A stretch of DNA of 10,285 nucleotides. Origin: Candidatus Campbelliibacteriota bacterium. GTDB lineage: Bacteria > Patescibacteriota > Minisyncoccia > UBA9983. A model generated the notes under the pieces. The model was given only the letters and a program-made list of their open reading frames with translations, had not been told where the DNA came from and ran no database searches. Below, one piece after another: positions 1 to 6,623 of this stretch (positions within the stretch are counted from its first letter, which is position 1; each line of letters opens with the position of its first letter). The translations under genes and the position numbers were made by a program. Location of the stretch: positions 1 through 10,285 of the forward strand of contig QIJB01000029.1 in NCBI GenBank assembly GCA_003231675.1, read 5' to 3'.

Positions 1-465
1 GGTTATAATGCCTATCAATCAATGATTGCCGTCGGCTCCGGTCAAGTTTTCGGGAAAGGTATAGGACTTGGAACGCAAAGCCGGCTTGAATTTTTACCGG
101 AGCATCAGACTGACTTTATCTTTGCCGCCTTTGCTGAAGAATGGGGGCTTGTCGGTGTTGCCTTTATTTTTATTTTTTTTGGAATCATTATTTGGAGGAT
201 ATTGAAAATTTCATTTTTGGGGCAAACCAATTTTGAAGCCTTTTTTGGAATGGGTTTGGCGATTTTCCTAATGTCGCATTTTATCATTCATATCGGAATG
301 AATATCGGAATGATGCCGGTAACCGGCATCACTTTGCCTTTTATGAGTTATGGGGGCTCTCATATGCTCACTATTTTTGCAGGGTTGGGCATTTTAATGG
401 GCATGCGCCGTTATGGTCGTTCCGTCCATAGGAAGGATCTTGACGAGAGGTTCTTGGGAATATAG
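1..465 (+). CDS. rodA: RodA-type SEDS peptidoglycan glycosyltransferase, C-terminal part
   Basis: The frame is open from base 1, so the gene begins before the window; 154 residues are visible. SEDS proteins (RodA, FtsW) are polytopic membrane enzymes that polymerise lipid II into glycan strands together with a class B penicillin-binding protein. The visible part has the SEDS signature GKGIGLGTQSRLEFLPEHQ followed by TDFIFAAFAEEWGLVG, three or four hydrophobic segments, and the C-terminal signature NIGMMPVTGITLPFMSYGG. The QSRLEFLPEHQTDF wording is closer to RodA (elongation) than to FtsW (division), where the equivalent stretch usually reads more like RQKFFFLPEAHTDF. The stop codon lies only 12 bases from the stop of the convergent pilin copy, and no terminator hairpin is visible between them. 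RodA rather than FtsW is favoured but not certain. Confidence 0.9.
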   Translation, partial: GYNAYQSMIAVGSGQVFGKGIGLGTQSRLEFLPEHQTDFIFAAFAEEWGLVGVAFIFIFFGIIIWRILKISFLGQTNFEAFFGMGLAIFLMSHFIIHIGMNIGMMPVTGITLPFMSYGGSHMLTIFAGLGILMGMRRYGRSVHRKDLDERFLGI

Positions 466-477
466 ATGTTTGGATTT

Positions 478-1000
478 TCAGTGGTCTGCGTAGATGTATG
501 GGCTGTTTGAGCCCCGAGGAGTGGCGCAGAGAGGATCTCCTTGACACCACGTCGGCTTAGGATTATTCCCAGTTGACAGGCTGTTCTCTCTCCAGCATTT
601 TAATTCGCAGCGGTTATCATTCTTTTTGTTTTCAAATTGGGTTATCAGGTCATAACCCCCTCCGTTAACATTCTGAACCATATAAAGATAAGAGTAGTTT
701 CCTGTCCTATAAGTTTCAGGGGAATTATTGACAGGGTCTTTAGGGAGTTTTGAAAGGTATGGTTTCAACAAGTTTTGCAGATAATTCCACTGGGATGGAA
801 TGGCGCTGGATGCGCTACTACTGAAAGGAGGAGGTGGCGGATATTTTCCGTGGTCATCGGCGTAGGATTCAATCGCTATTCTTAGCTGTCCCAAATCTTC
901 AATCCTTTTGGCGTCCCGCGCCTTCGGAAAGCAACCCTATGATGGCGATGACCACCAAGAGCTCAAGCAACGTAAATCCTTTTTTGTCGCTTATCCGCAT
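478..1000 (-). pseudogene. Type IV prepilin-like gene, copy 1, frameshifted in the N-terminal helix
   Basis: From the ATG at 1000 the reading frame gives MRISDKKGFTLLELLVVIA followed by IIGLLS, a standard class III signal with cleavage expected between G8 and F9 and Glu at mature position 5. It then shifts into EGAGRQKD and a stop. The remaining pilin body is open in another frame from about base 930 down to 478: KARDAKRIEDLGQLRIAIESY, a tyrosine- and proline-rich middle, and a C terminus with four cysteines (CELKC, then WCxGxPxC) ending SPYIYADH. The break falls where a normal pilin would continue its hydrophobic helix (IIGLLS...SAR-KARDAK), so a deletion of the second half of the helix with loss of frame is the simplest reading. 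The body could only be made by initiating inside, for example at the TTG at 894, and would lack any export signal. Copy 2 next to it is clearly homologous. Confidence 0.75.
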
Positions 1001-1007
1001 CGTTTTT

Positions 1008-1016
1008 ATTATACCA
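1008..1016 (-). promoter_or_regulatory. Extended -10 promoter of pilin copy 1
   Basis: On the minus strand the sequence TGGTATAAT (TGn plus a perfect TATAAT) ends 7 bases before the ATG at 1000. That spacing places the expected transcription start at or next to the start codon, so the message would be leaderless. No ribosome binding site fits between the two. No good -35 box is seen 17 bases upstream, which is common for extended -10 promoters. The same arrangement occurs before copy 2. Confidence 0.55.
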
Positions 1017-1040
1017 AACTTCCTGTTTTAATGGAAAAAA

Positions 1041-1535
1041 TCAGTGGTCCGCGTAGATGTATGGGCTGTTTGACCATGACTGGCCTCCGCAAGCCGGGCT
1101 ACCTTCGCACCATGACGGTTCGGGCGGTCCGTTACTGTGATACCTCCAACACTTCAATTCGCAGCGGTTATCATTCTTTTTGTTTTCAAGTTGCGTTATC
1201 AGATCATATTCTCCAAGAGAGTAGTTGTCTTGGTAAGAATAAGAATAATTGCCGGTAATCTCCGGGTTGCTTGAATTATTGACAGGGTCTTTGGGGAGTT
1301 TTGAAAGGTAGGGTTTCAACAAATTTTGAAATTCATTCCAGGAACTTTTATTCGCGCTTGAATAAAAGTTTCTATAGTAAGGAGTTGGCGGATATTTTCC
1401 GTGGTCATCGGCGTAGGATTCAATCGCTATTCTTAGCTGTCCCAAATCTTCAATCCTTTTGGCGTCCCGCGCCTTCATGGCGATGACCACCAAGAGCTCA
1501 AGCAACGTGAATCCTTTTTTGTCGCTTATCCGCAT
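1041..1535 (-). CDS. Type IV prepilin-like protein, copy 2, with shortened N-terminal helix
   Basis: The gene encodes 164 residues. The N terminus MRISDKKGFTLLELLVVIA is a class III (type IV pilin) signal: prepilin peptidase PilD would cut between G8 and F9, leaving mature Phe1 and Glu5. The hydrophobic stretch then stops after about 12 residues and runs directly into MKARDAKRIEDLGQL, whereas pilins normally have about 20 or more hydrophobic residues here. The helix therefore looks too short to span the membrane or pack in a normal pilus core. The body has conserved blocks (NLLKPYLSKLPKDPVNN, YDLITQ, ENKKNDNRCELKCW) separated by segments that differ strongly from copy 1. It ends with the WCEGSPAC cysteine pair and SPYIYADH. 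The stop lies just after the upstream region of copy 1, so the two genes are in tandem. Real expression is plausible, since frame, promoter and signal are intact; function as a structural pilin is doubtful. Confidence 0.75.
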   Translation of the reverse strand: MRISDKKGFTLLELLVVIAMKARDAKRIEDLGQLRIAIESYADDHGKYPPTPYYRNFYSSANKSSWNEFQNLLKPYLSKLPKDPVNNSSNPEITGNYSYSYQDNYSLGEYDLITQLENKKNDNRCELKCWRYHSNGPPEPSWCEGSPACGGQSWSNSPYIYADH

Positions 1536-1542
1536 TCCTTTT

Positions 1543-1551
1543 ATTATATCA
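1543..1551 (-). promoter_or_regulatory. Extended -10 promoter of pilin copy 2
   Basis: On the minus strand TGATATAAT (TGn plus TATAAT) ends 7 bases before the ATG at 1535, the same geometry as in copy 1. An AAAGGA run directly touches the ATG, too close to work as a Shine-Dalgarno sequence, so a leaderless message is likely. This element lies back-to-back with the glyA promoter inside a 68-base intergenic region. Confidence 0.55.
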
Positions 1552-1566
1552 AACTTTCTGTTTTAA

Positions 1567-1595
1567 TGGAAAAAAAACGGAAATTCGGCTACAAT
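1567..1595 (+). promoter_or_regulatory. Putative promoter of glyA-folD
   Basis: A TACAAT box at 1590-1595 (5 of 6 matches to TATAAT) lies 8 bases before the glyA ATG. A weak -35 candidate TGGAAA (4 of 6) lies 17 bases further upstream at 1567-1572. No Shine-Dalgarno sequence precedes the ATG, so this message also appears leaderless. The region is shared back-to-back with the pilin copy 2 promoter. Confidence 0.45.
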
Positions 1596-1603
1596 AATAA
1601 ACA

Positions 1604-2779
1604 ATGAAAGACCTGAAAATTGAGAACTTGATAAAAAAAGAAAAAAGAAGGCAAAAGAAAGTTATCAATCTTATCGCCTCGGAGAATTTTGTCTCCGAGG
1701 AAACGCTTAAAGCTCTCGGTTCCGTTTTTGTCAACAAATACGCCGAGGGTTATCCCCAAAAAAGATACTATGGGGGGACCGAGTTTGTTGATGAGCTGGA
1801 AATTTTATGCCAAAATCGCGCCCTTGAATTGTTCGGTCTTGACCGAAAAAAATGGAGTGCCAATGTTCAACCGTATTCCGGATCGCCGGCGAATCTGGCT
1901 GTTTTTTTGGCGCTTGTTCCTCAGGGAGGAAAAATTATGGGTATGTCCCTTGAAATGGGCGGGCATCTCACACATGGGCAGAAAGTATCCATTACCGGAA
2001 AATTTTGGAAGCAAGTTTCTTACGGAGTTGATAAAAACACGGAGAGACTTGATTATCGTAAAATTCTGGAAATAGCCAAAAAGGAAAAGCCCGCCATCAT
2101 TGTTGCCGGGGCGACCGCGTATTCGCGCGGGATTGATTTTGGAAAATTCCGCGAGATAGCCGATTCCGTCGGCGCTTATCTGTTGGCGGACATTTCCCAC
2201 ATTTCCGGTTTGGTCGCCGTGGGAGAACACCCCTCGCCGTTTTATGGCAAAAAAGGAATGCTCTTGGCGGATGTCGTTATGACCACTACGCATAAGACCT
2301 TAAGAGGTCCGAGGGGGGCGATGATATTCTCTCGCGAAGCGCTTTCCTCAAAAATAGACAAGGCGGTCTTCCCGGGTATCCAGGGCGGTCCGCATATCAA
2401 TCAAATTGCCGCCATGGCGGTCGCTCTTCGCGAAGCCTCCCATCCTTCTTTTAAAAAATATGTTCGGCAAGTCGTCAAAAACTCCAAAGCGTTGTCCGCT
2501 GAACTGAAAAGATTAGGGTGGAGAATCGTTTCCGGAGGGACGGACAATCATCTGTTTTTGCTGGACACTTGGGAAAAAGGGATTGGTGGCGGGGATGCGC
2601 AAATAAAACTGGAAAAGCGGGGAATTATCGTGAACAAAAACACCATACCGTATGATACTCGCAAGCCGAATAACCCCTCGGGAATTCGCCTCGGTTCTCC
2701 TGCGGTTACAACACTGGGTATGAAAGAGAAAGATATGATTAAAATCGCCCAAAAAATGGACAAAATATTAACTTCATAA
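1604..2779 (+). CDS. glyA: Serine hydroxymethyltransferase
   Basis: This cytosolic PLP enzyme interconverts serine plus tetrahydrofolate with glycine plus 5,10-methylene-tetrahydrofolate, the main one-carbon entry point. The 391-residue protein is slightly shorter than the usual 415 or so. Family motifs are clear in order: INLIASENF near residues 21-29, GYPQKRYYGGTEFVDELE near 49-66, the substrate/PLP region QPYSGSPANLAVF near 89-101, GGHLTHG near 119-125, ADISHISGLVAVGEHPSPF near 195-213, and TTTHKTLRGPRG near 227-238, in which K231 should form the Schiff base with PLP. The C-terminal part has NHLFLLD and GIRLGSPAVTTLGM. The start at 1604 is set by the leaderless promoter and by alignment to the family N terminus. 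folD follows after 4 bases and uses the product of this reaction, so the pair is almost certainly one transcription unit. Confidence 0.97.
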   Translation: MKDLKIENLIKKEKRRQKKVINLIASENFVSEETLKALGSVFVNKYAEGYPQKRYYGGTEFVDELEILCQNRALELFGLDRKKWSANVQPYSGSPANLAVFLALVPQGGKIMGMSLEMGGHLTHGQKVSITGKFWKQVSYGVDKNTERLDYRKILEIAKKEKPAIIVAGATAYSRGIDFGKFREIADSVGAYLLADISHISGLVAVGEHPSPFYGKKGMLLADVVMTTTHKTLRGPRGAMIFSREALSSKIDKAVFPGIQGGPHINQIAAMAVALREASHPSFKKYVRQVVKNSKALSAELKRLGWRIVSGGTDNHLFLLDTWEKGIGGGDAQIKLEKRGIIVNKNTIPYDTRKPNNPSGIRLGSPAVTTLGMKEKDMIKIAQKMDKILTS

Positions 2780-2783
2780 AATT

Positions 2784-3593
2784 ATGACTATAGATGGAAA
2801 ACAAATCGCCCAAGAAATAAAGGAGGACCTCAAAGAGGCGCTTCAAAATTCGGGTAAAAAATTGACGATTGGCATTGTTCAAGTCGGCGGAGACGAAGTC
2901 TCAGCGAGGTTTGTTAGGCAAAAGCGGAAATTTGCCGAAGACCTCGGCGTGATGGTGAATTCCTATGATTTTTCGCGCGAGATAACGACCGGAGAACTGC
3001 GAGAGAACATCTTGAAAATATGCGAAAAAAACAACGGTGTCATTGTTCAACTATCCTTACCTCCTCAAATTGAATCGCGAAGCGTTCTTGATGCCATTCC
3101 GCGCGAAAAAGATGTTGATGTTCTGTCTTCGGAAAGCATTGGACGTTTTGTTTCCGGGGCTGATGACATCTTGCCACCGGTCGCTGGGGCAATAAGAGAA
3201 ATTCTCGGCAGATGCGGAATTGACCCAAGTGGGAAAAAAGCCGTCGTGGTGGGCGCCGGAGAACTCGTCGGCAAGCCGAGTGCCGTTTGGCTCATAAATC
3301 GCGGAGCCACCGTTTCCGTTCTCAGGGCGAATACGCCCGACATTTCAAAGTATCTCAAAGAAGCTGACATAATCGTGAGCGGAACGGGGAAGCCGGGACT
3401 GATTTCTCCCGAAATGATAAAAAATGGAGCCACGATTATTGATGCCGGGACAGTCGTCAAAGCCGGTCGTCTTCTGGGCGATGTTGATCCGGCGGTGGCG
3501 GAAAAGGCGTTTTTCTTTACGCCTGTTCCTGGGGGGGTCGGACCCCTTACTGTGGCGATGGTTTTCAAAAATTTAGTGGAATTGAACAAATAG
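2784..3593 (+). CDS. folD: FolD-type methylene-tetrahydrofolate dehydrogenase/cyclohydrolase, divergent active site
   Basis: FolD oxidises methylene-THF (made by the upstream GlyA) to methenyl-THF with NAD(P) and hydrolyses it to 10-formyl-THF. The 269-residue protein is near the usual 280-300. Recognisable parts are VGGDEVSARFVRQKRKFAEDLG near residues 34-55, VQLSLP near 88-93, EKDVDV near 108-113, the nucleotide-binding loop VVGAGELVGKPSA near 155-167, ADIIVSGTGKPGLI near 194-207, and the strong TPVPGGVGPLTVAM near 246-259. Lys47 matches the conserved catalytic lysine. The tyrosine four positions before it in well-studied FolD proteins (YVxxK) is Phe43 here. The usual VVGRSxxVGKP loop reads VVGAGELVGKP, lacking the arginine. 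These changes may alter cofactor choice or reduce one of the two activities. No Shine-Dalgarno sequence precedes the start, so translation probably continues from glyA. Confidence 0.9.
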   Translation: MTIDGKQIAQEIKEDLKEALQNSGKKLTIGIVQVGGDEVSARFVRQKRKFAEDLGVMVNSYDFSREITTGELRENILKICEKNNGVIVQLSLPPQIESRSVLDAIPREKDVDVLSSESIGRFVSGADDILPPVAGAIREILGRCGIDPSGKKAVVVGAGELVGKPSAVWLINRGATVSVLRANTPDISKYLKEADIIVSGTGKPGLISPEMIKNGATIIDAGTVVKAGRLLGDVDPAVAEKAFFFTPVPGGVGPLTVAMVFKNLVELNK

Positions 3594-3645
3594 ACATTGA
3601 AAACCCGGCATATTAAAAAGAGGGTATGATAGTTTAATCACAAAA

Positions 3646-3960
3646 GTGTCTGAGTTTAAAAAAGAATTTGTCGGAATTTGAGCCGGACGAAACCCCGGTT
3701 TATTCCGTGGTGTCGGCGTTTGATATTGATGTCGGAAAGAATATTTTGTATCACATTCAATTCGCGGTTCTTCCACGCTTATATTTTCTTTCAATAGCGG
3801 ATTTTACATCATTCCCTGTTTTGGCTTTCCGCCGGACAAAGATATTGATATTTTTTTACCAATCCCATATGTGGCGTTTTTTCGGTCCGGCGTCGTATCT
3901 CCAGCGCGTTAGGGGTTAAAGTGGATTATTGCGTTTGCAAAAAAAAAGGAAATGGCGTAA
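3646..3960 (+). pseudogene. Possible frame-disrupted gene relic between folD and secD
   Basis: The roughly 380 bases between folD and secD contain no intact convincing gene. A protein-like stretch is open in one frame from about 3668 (LSEFEPDETPVYSVVSAFDI, then DVGKNILYHIQFAVLP). It seems to continue in another frame from about 3778 (TLIFSFNSGFYIIPCFGFPP, then DKDIDIFLPIPYVAFFRSGV). A TAG at 3910-3912 interrupts this second frame, after which GLKWIIAFAKKKEMA leads to a TAA at 3958-3960. A GTG at 3646 begins another short frame, VSEFKKEFVGI, that ends at a TGA at 3679. I do not recognise the family. The composite resembles a small folded domain rather than random sequence, hence the guess of a decaying gene or sequence errors. 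It could equally be non-coding. Confidence 0.3.
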
Positions 3961-3963
3961 CAT
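3935..3963 (+). promoter_or_regulatory. Putative promoter of secD-secF
   Basis: TTGCAA at 3935-3940 (4 of 6 to TTGACA) and TAACAT at 3958-3963 (4 of 6 to TATAAT) are 17 bases apart. The second box ends 8 bases before the ATG at 3972, the same leaderless spacing seen for glyA. The matches are modest. A nine-base A run lies in the spacer. Confidence 0.3.
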
Positions 3964-3971
3964 ATATTGAA

Positions 3972-5284
3972 ATGGCCAAATACAGGATTATTGCTGTTTT
4001 TCTTATTTCATCATTGTCGGCTATTTTGACGTTTTACACACGGTTAACCCTAATTCAGTATTTTCTAAACCGTTTAAACTTGGGCTGGATCTTCAGGGAG
4101 GAGTTCATTTGGTTTACAAAGCCGATGTTTCCGCGATTAAGCCGGCTGAAATTTCCGGAGCGATGGAAGGTTTGCGGGATGTTATTGAAAGGCGTGTCAA
4201 TCTTTTCGGTGTCGCCGAACCTTTGGTGCAGGTTGAAGAAAAGGGAATTTTGAAAACAGTGGGGCAAAGAGAACAACGGCTTATCATTGAATTGCCGGGT
4301 GTTACGGATGTCAATCAAGCGATTAAAATGATAGGAGAAACCCCTTTTCTTGAATTCCGTTTAGAGAATCCTGATGTGAAAGCCGCTGAAGGAACAGACA
4401 TCAACAAAGCTTTTTTGAAAACCGGACTGACTGGAAGATTTTTAAGTAAGGCGCGTCTTGATTTTGACCAAACGACGTTTGAACCCTATGTTACTCTTGA
4501 TTTTAACAAGAAAGGATCCGAACTTTTCGCCAAGATAACAAAAAACAACATTGGCAAGAAATTGGCGATATTTCTGGACGGTGTTCCAATAACCACTCCG
4601 GTAATAAGAGACGAGATTACGGGGGGGAAAGCTCAAATTACCGGACAGTTTACGGCGAAGGAAGCCAAAACAATGGTTCAGCGCTTGAATTCCGGAGCTC
4701 TTCCCGTGCCCATTGCTCTTATTTCTCAGCAAAGCATCGGACCGACCCTCGGAGCTAAAATACTTTTCAAGGGAATCAGAGCGGGAATTTACGGGATTAT
4801 TTTAGTGGCGTTGTTCCTTATCCTTTGGTATCGCTTGCCTGGATTGATTTCAGTTTTGGCGTTGGCGATTTACACCGCACTGGTTTTGGCGATATTCAAA
4901 CTCATTCCAGTCACGCTCACTTCCGCCGGAATTGCCGGGTTTATTCTGTCCGTTGGTATGGCGGTTGACGCCAATATTCTCATTTTTGAGCGAATGAAAG
5001 AAGAACGCCAAGATGGAAAATCGTTCTCCGCGGCAATCACTGAAGGATTTTCTCGCGCGTGGCTTTCCATTCGCGATTCAAACGCTTCCAGTTTGATTTC
5101 AGCCACCATTCTTTATTGGATGGGAACGAGCATGGTCAGGGGGTTCGCGCTTACCCTTGGAATTGGAGTTTTAGTCAGTATGTTTTCAGCGATTACCATT
5201 TCCAGAACCTTTCTACTCGCGCTGGGAATCAAAGGGGACAATAAATTCAGCCGATTTTTAATGGGTAGCGGAATCAGAAATTAA
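3972..5284 (+). CDS. secD: SecD, Sec translocon accessory subunit, with an apparent -1 frameshift near its N terminus
   Basis: SecD works with SecF in the membrane, using the proton motive force to help complete export of proteins through SecYEG. The true N terminus appears to be the ATG at 3972: MAKYRIIAVFLISSLSAIL gives the first membrane segment and is followed by TFYT. Just there (about 4035-4043) the family sequence jumps to another frame that reads VNPNSVFSKPFKLGLDLQGG, the D1 signature of SecD, then VHLVYKADV and onward without a break. An uninterrupted frame could only begin at the GTG at 4109, which would lose the first membrane helix and the DLQGG motif. The periplasmic region follows, then about five membrane segments from residue 225 or so of the long frame, with the D4-type motif GMAVDANILIFERMKEE. 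secF begins 4 bases after the stop. A single missing base, real or a sequence error, is the simplest explanation; no clear slippery heptamer is seen. Confidence 0.88.
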
Positions 5285-5288
5285 AAAA

Positions 5289-6206
5289 ATGAATATTATT
5301 AAACACAGAAAAATTTGGTACACTATCTCGGGAATTTTTGTTTTTGCCAGTATATTTTCGGTTTTTTATTTCGGTCTCAAATGGGGTATTGATTTCACTG
5401 GAGGTTCGCTTGTGGAAATTGAATATCAAAGCCCGAGACCGGATGTTTCAATCATCAAACAAGAATTGAAGGGTATTGATATGGAAAACGCCATTGTTCA
5501 GCCTAGCGGAGAAAATGGCTTGATTATCCGCTCAAAAAATCTTAATAACGCAGAGCATCAAAAACTTTTGGTGGCGCTTCGTCTCGGAGATTCCGGAGCC
5601 GAATCTCAAGGCAAAACCCAACTGAAGGAACTCCGTTTTGATTCAATCGGTCCGGTTATAGGCAAAGAACTTCGGCAAAAATCGTGGATTGCCATCGCCT
5701 TGGTGGTCTTGATGATTATTCTCTATATCGCTTTTGTTTTTCGCAGTGTTTCAAGACCCGTTTCATCATTTAAATATGGTCTGATGGCGATTGTGGCGCT
5801 TTTTCACGATGTTATGCTACCTCTCGGAGTCTTTGCCATTCTGGGGAAATATTTCGGAGCGGAAGTGGATGTTTTATTCGTGACGGCGCTTCTTACTATT
5901 CTCGGTTTTTCGGTTCATGATACGATTGTCGTTTTTGACAGGGTTCGCGAGAACCTGCACAGAAAGATAGGAAGCGATTTTGAAGACACAGTCAGTGTCA
6001 GTGTCCACCAAACGCTCACTCGTTCAATTAACACCTCGCTGACCGTGTTGCTTGTGTTAGGGGCGGTATTCTTCTTTGGGGGAGAAACAACGAAATTCTT
6101 TTCATTGGCGCTTATCATAGGAGTCGCTGCCGGGACATACTCTTCAGTATTCCTCGCCTCTCCTCTCTTGGTAAGCATATACAAATTTCAGGAGCGGAAA
6201 AAATAG
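5289..6206 (+). CDS. secF: SecF, Sec translocon accessory subunit
   Basis: This is the partner of SecD in the RND-superfamily SecDF complex of the cytoplasmic membrane. The 305-residue length is typical. Membrane segment 1 spans about residues 10-30 and is followed directly by the SecF signature GIDFTGGSLVEIEY (33-46). A periplasmic domain runs to about 130 with FDSIGPVIGKEL (117-128), then five membrane segments at roughly 132-152, 164-186, 193-215, 252-265 and 268-300. The motif VHDTIVVFDRVREN (209-222) holds the aspartate and arginine expected in the proton-relay region, and RSINTS (245-250) matches the conserved stretch before the fifth segment. The gene starts 4 bases after secD with an A-rich gap and no good Shine-Dalgarno sequence, so it is probably translated from the secD message. 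It is followed by a strong terminator. Confidence 0.97.
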   Translation: MNIIKHRKIWYTISGIFVFASIFSVFYFGLKWGIDFTGGSLVEIEYQSPRPDVSIIKQELKGIDMENAIVQPSGENGLIIRSKNLNNAEHQKLLVALRLGDSGAESQGKTQLKELRFDSIGPVIGKELRQKSWIAIALVVLMIILYIAFVFRSVSRPVSSFKYGLMAIVALFHDVMLPLGVFAILGKYFGAEVDVLFVTALLTILGFSVHDTIVVFDRVRENLHRKIGSDFEDTVSVSVHQTLTRSINTSLTVLLVLGAVFFFGGETTKFFSLALIIGVAAGTYSSVFLASPLLVSIYKFQERKK

Positions 6207-6242
6207 AGCGATTGGCGGTCAGTTAAAATAAATAGCGTTAAA

Positions 6243-6271
6243 AAAAGGTCGGCTGATAACGCCGACCTTTT
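6243..6271. terminator. Bidirectional intrinsic terminator
   Basis: A perfect 11-base-pair stem (AAAAGGTCGGC paired with GCCGACCTTTT) has a 7-base loop TGATAAC. Read on the plus strand it follows secF and ends in four T. Read on the minus strand it follows the solenoid gene by 5 bases and ends in a longer T run. It therefore separates the two convergent units. Confidence 0.9.
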
Positions 6272-6276
6272 GCTCC

Positions 6277-6618
6277 TCACTTTATTTCATTGATAGATAC
6301 TCCTATATCAATGAAAAGTTTTTCATCGTCCATCCATCCCTTGTATAGGGTGCCGACGATTGTTATTCCCCTTAAGTTCGCCAACCCTACGCATGCTCCG
6401 TCAAGGTACACATCACCCTTAACGGTAGCGCACATCAGATAGAGGTTGTTTATTTGCGATCCGATCAACACCAGATCGCCTTCAACAACACTCCCAGCTA
6501 AATCCAGGGTATCAAATTCCTCCCTGGATAAATCTAGACTTCCCGTAATGGTTACCTTGTTCAGGTAACCTCTTTTTAAAATTTTGTTTTTTGCCTCATC
6601 AACTGGCATTTTTTCCAT
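6277..6618 (-). CDS. Small GDLxL-repeat solenoid protein, unknown function
   Basis: The gene encodes 113 residues with no signal peptide or membrane segment. After an alpha-helical start (PVDEAKNKILKRGYLN) the protein has four repeat units with glycines exactly 21 residues apart: ITGSLDLS (G26), VEGDLVLIG (G47), VKGDVYLDG (G68) and IVGTLYKG (G89). Shorter strand-like segments (TLDLAGS, NLYLMCAT, LANLRGIT) lie between them. This regular spacing suggests a small right-handed beta-solenoid; I do not recognise a named family. An ideal Shine-Dalgarno sequence, AGGAGG, lies 5 bases before the ATG at 6618, and a near-consensus promoter lies upstream, so it is probably well expressed as a single gene. 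The strong terminator follows at once. The 69-residue gene just upstream is a shorter paralogue. Adjacency to the hydrogenase genes does not by itself indicate a role there. The coding call is firm; the function is unknown. Confidence 0.75.
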   Translation of the reverse strand: MEKMPVDEAKNKILKRGYLNKVTITGSLDLSREEFDTLDLAGSVVEGDLVLIGSQINNLYLMCATVKGDVYLDGACVGLANLRGITIVGTLYKGWMDDEKLFIDIGVSINEIK

Positions 6619-6623
6619 TTAAT

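Larger units (their letters stand above)
478..1576. repeat. Tandem duplication of a pilin gene with its promoter
   Basis: Two direct units, about 478-1040 and 1041-1576, share both ends. The downstream end reads TCAGTGGTCTGCGTAGATG in unit 1 and TCAGTGGTCCGCGTAGATG in unit 2. The upstream ends share the block TTTTAATGGAAAAAA and the ATTATA box. Each unit therefore carries promoter, gene and stop. The coding ends are nearly identical, while internal parts diverge. Confidence 0.8.

Noticed and set aside
908..1258. 116-codon plus-strand open frame across the pilin duplication
   Set aside because: It spans the junction of the two pilin units and mirrors their minus-strand coding sequence; there is no start signal or family resemblance.
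478..1576. CRISPR-like array suggested by repeated blocks
   Set aside because: There are only two long units, which are coding duplicates of a pilin gene; there are no short repeats with regular spacers.
1805..2293. 162-codon open frame on the minus strand inside glyA
   Set aside because: It is antisense to the strongly conserved SHMT core, including the PLP lysine region, and has no recognisable domain.
3065..3589. 174-codon open frame on the minus strand inside folD
   Set aside because: It lies fully antisense to a gene with clear FolD motifs and has a proline/threonine-rich composition typical of a shadow frame.
3573..3794. 73-codon minus-strand open frame between folD and secD
   Set aside because: It overlaps the end of folD, has no Shine-Dalgarno sequence or family features, and the plus-strand reading of the region is more protein-like.
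4030..4046. Programmed -1 ribosomal frameshift in secD
   Set aside because: No slippery heptamer or obvious downstream stem is visible, and SecD proteins are not known to need frameshifting; a missing base is simpler.
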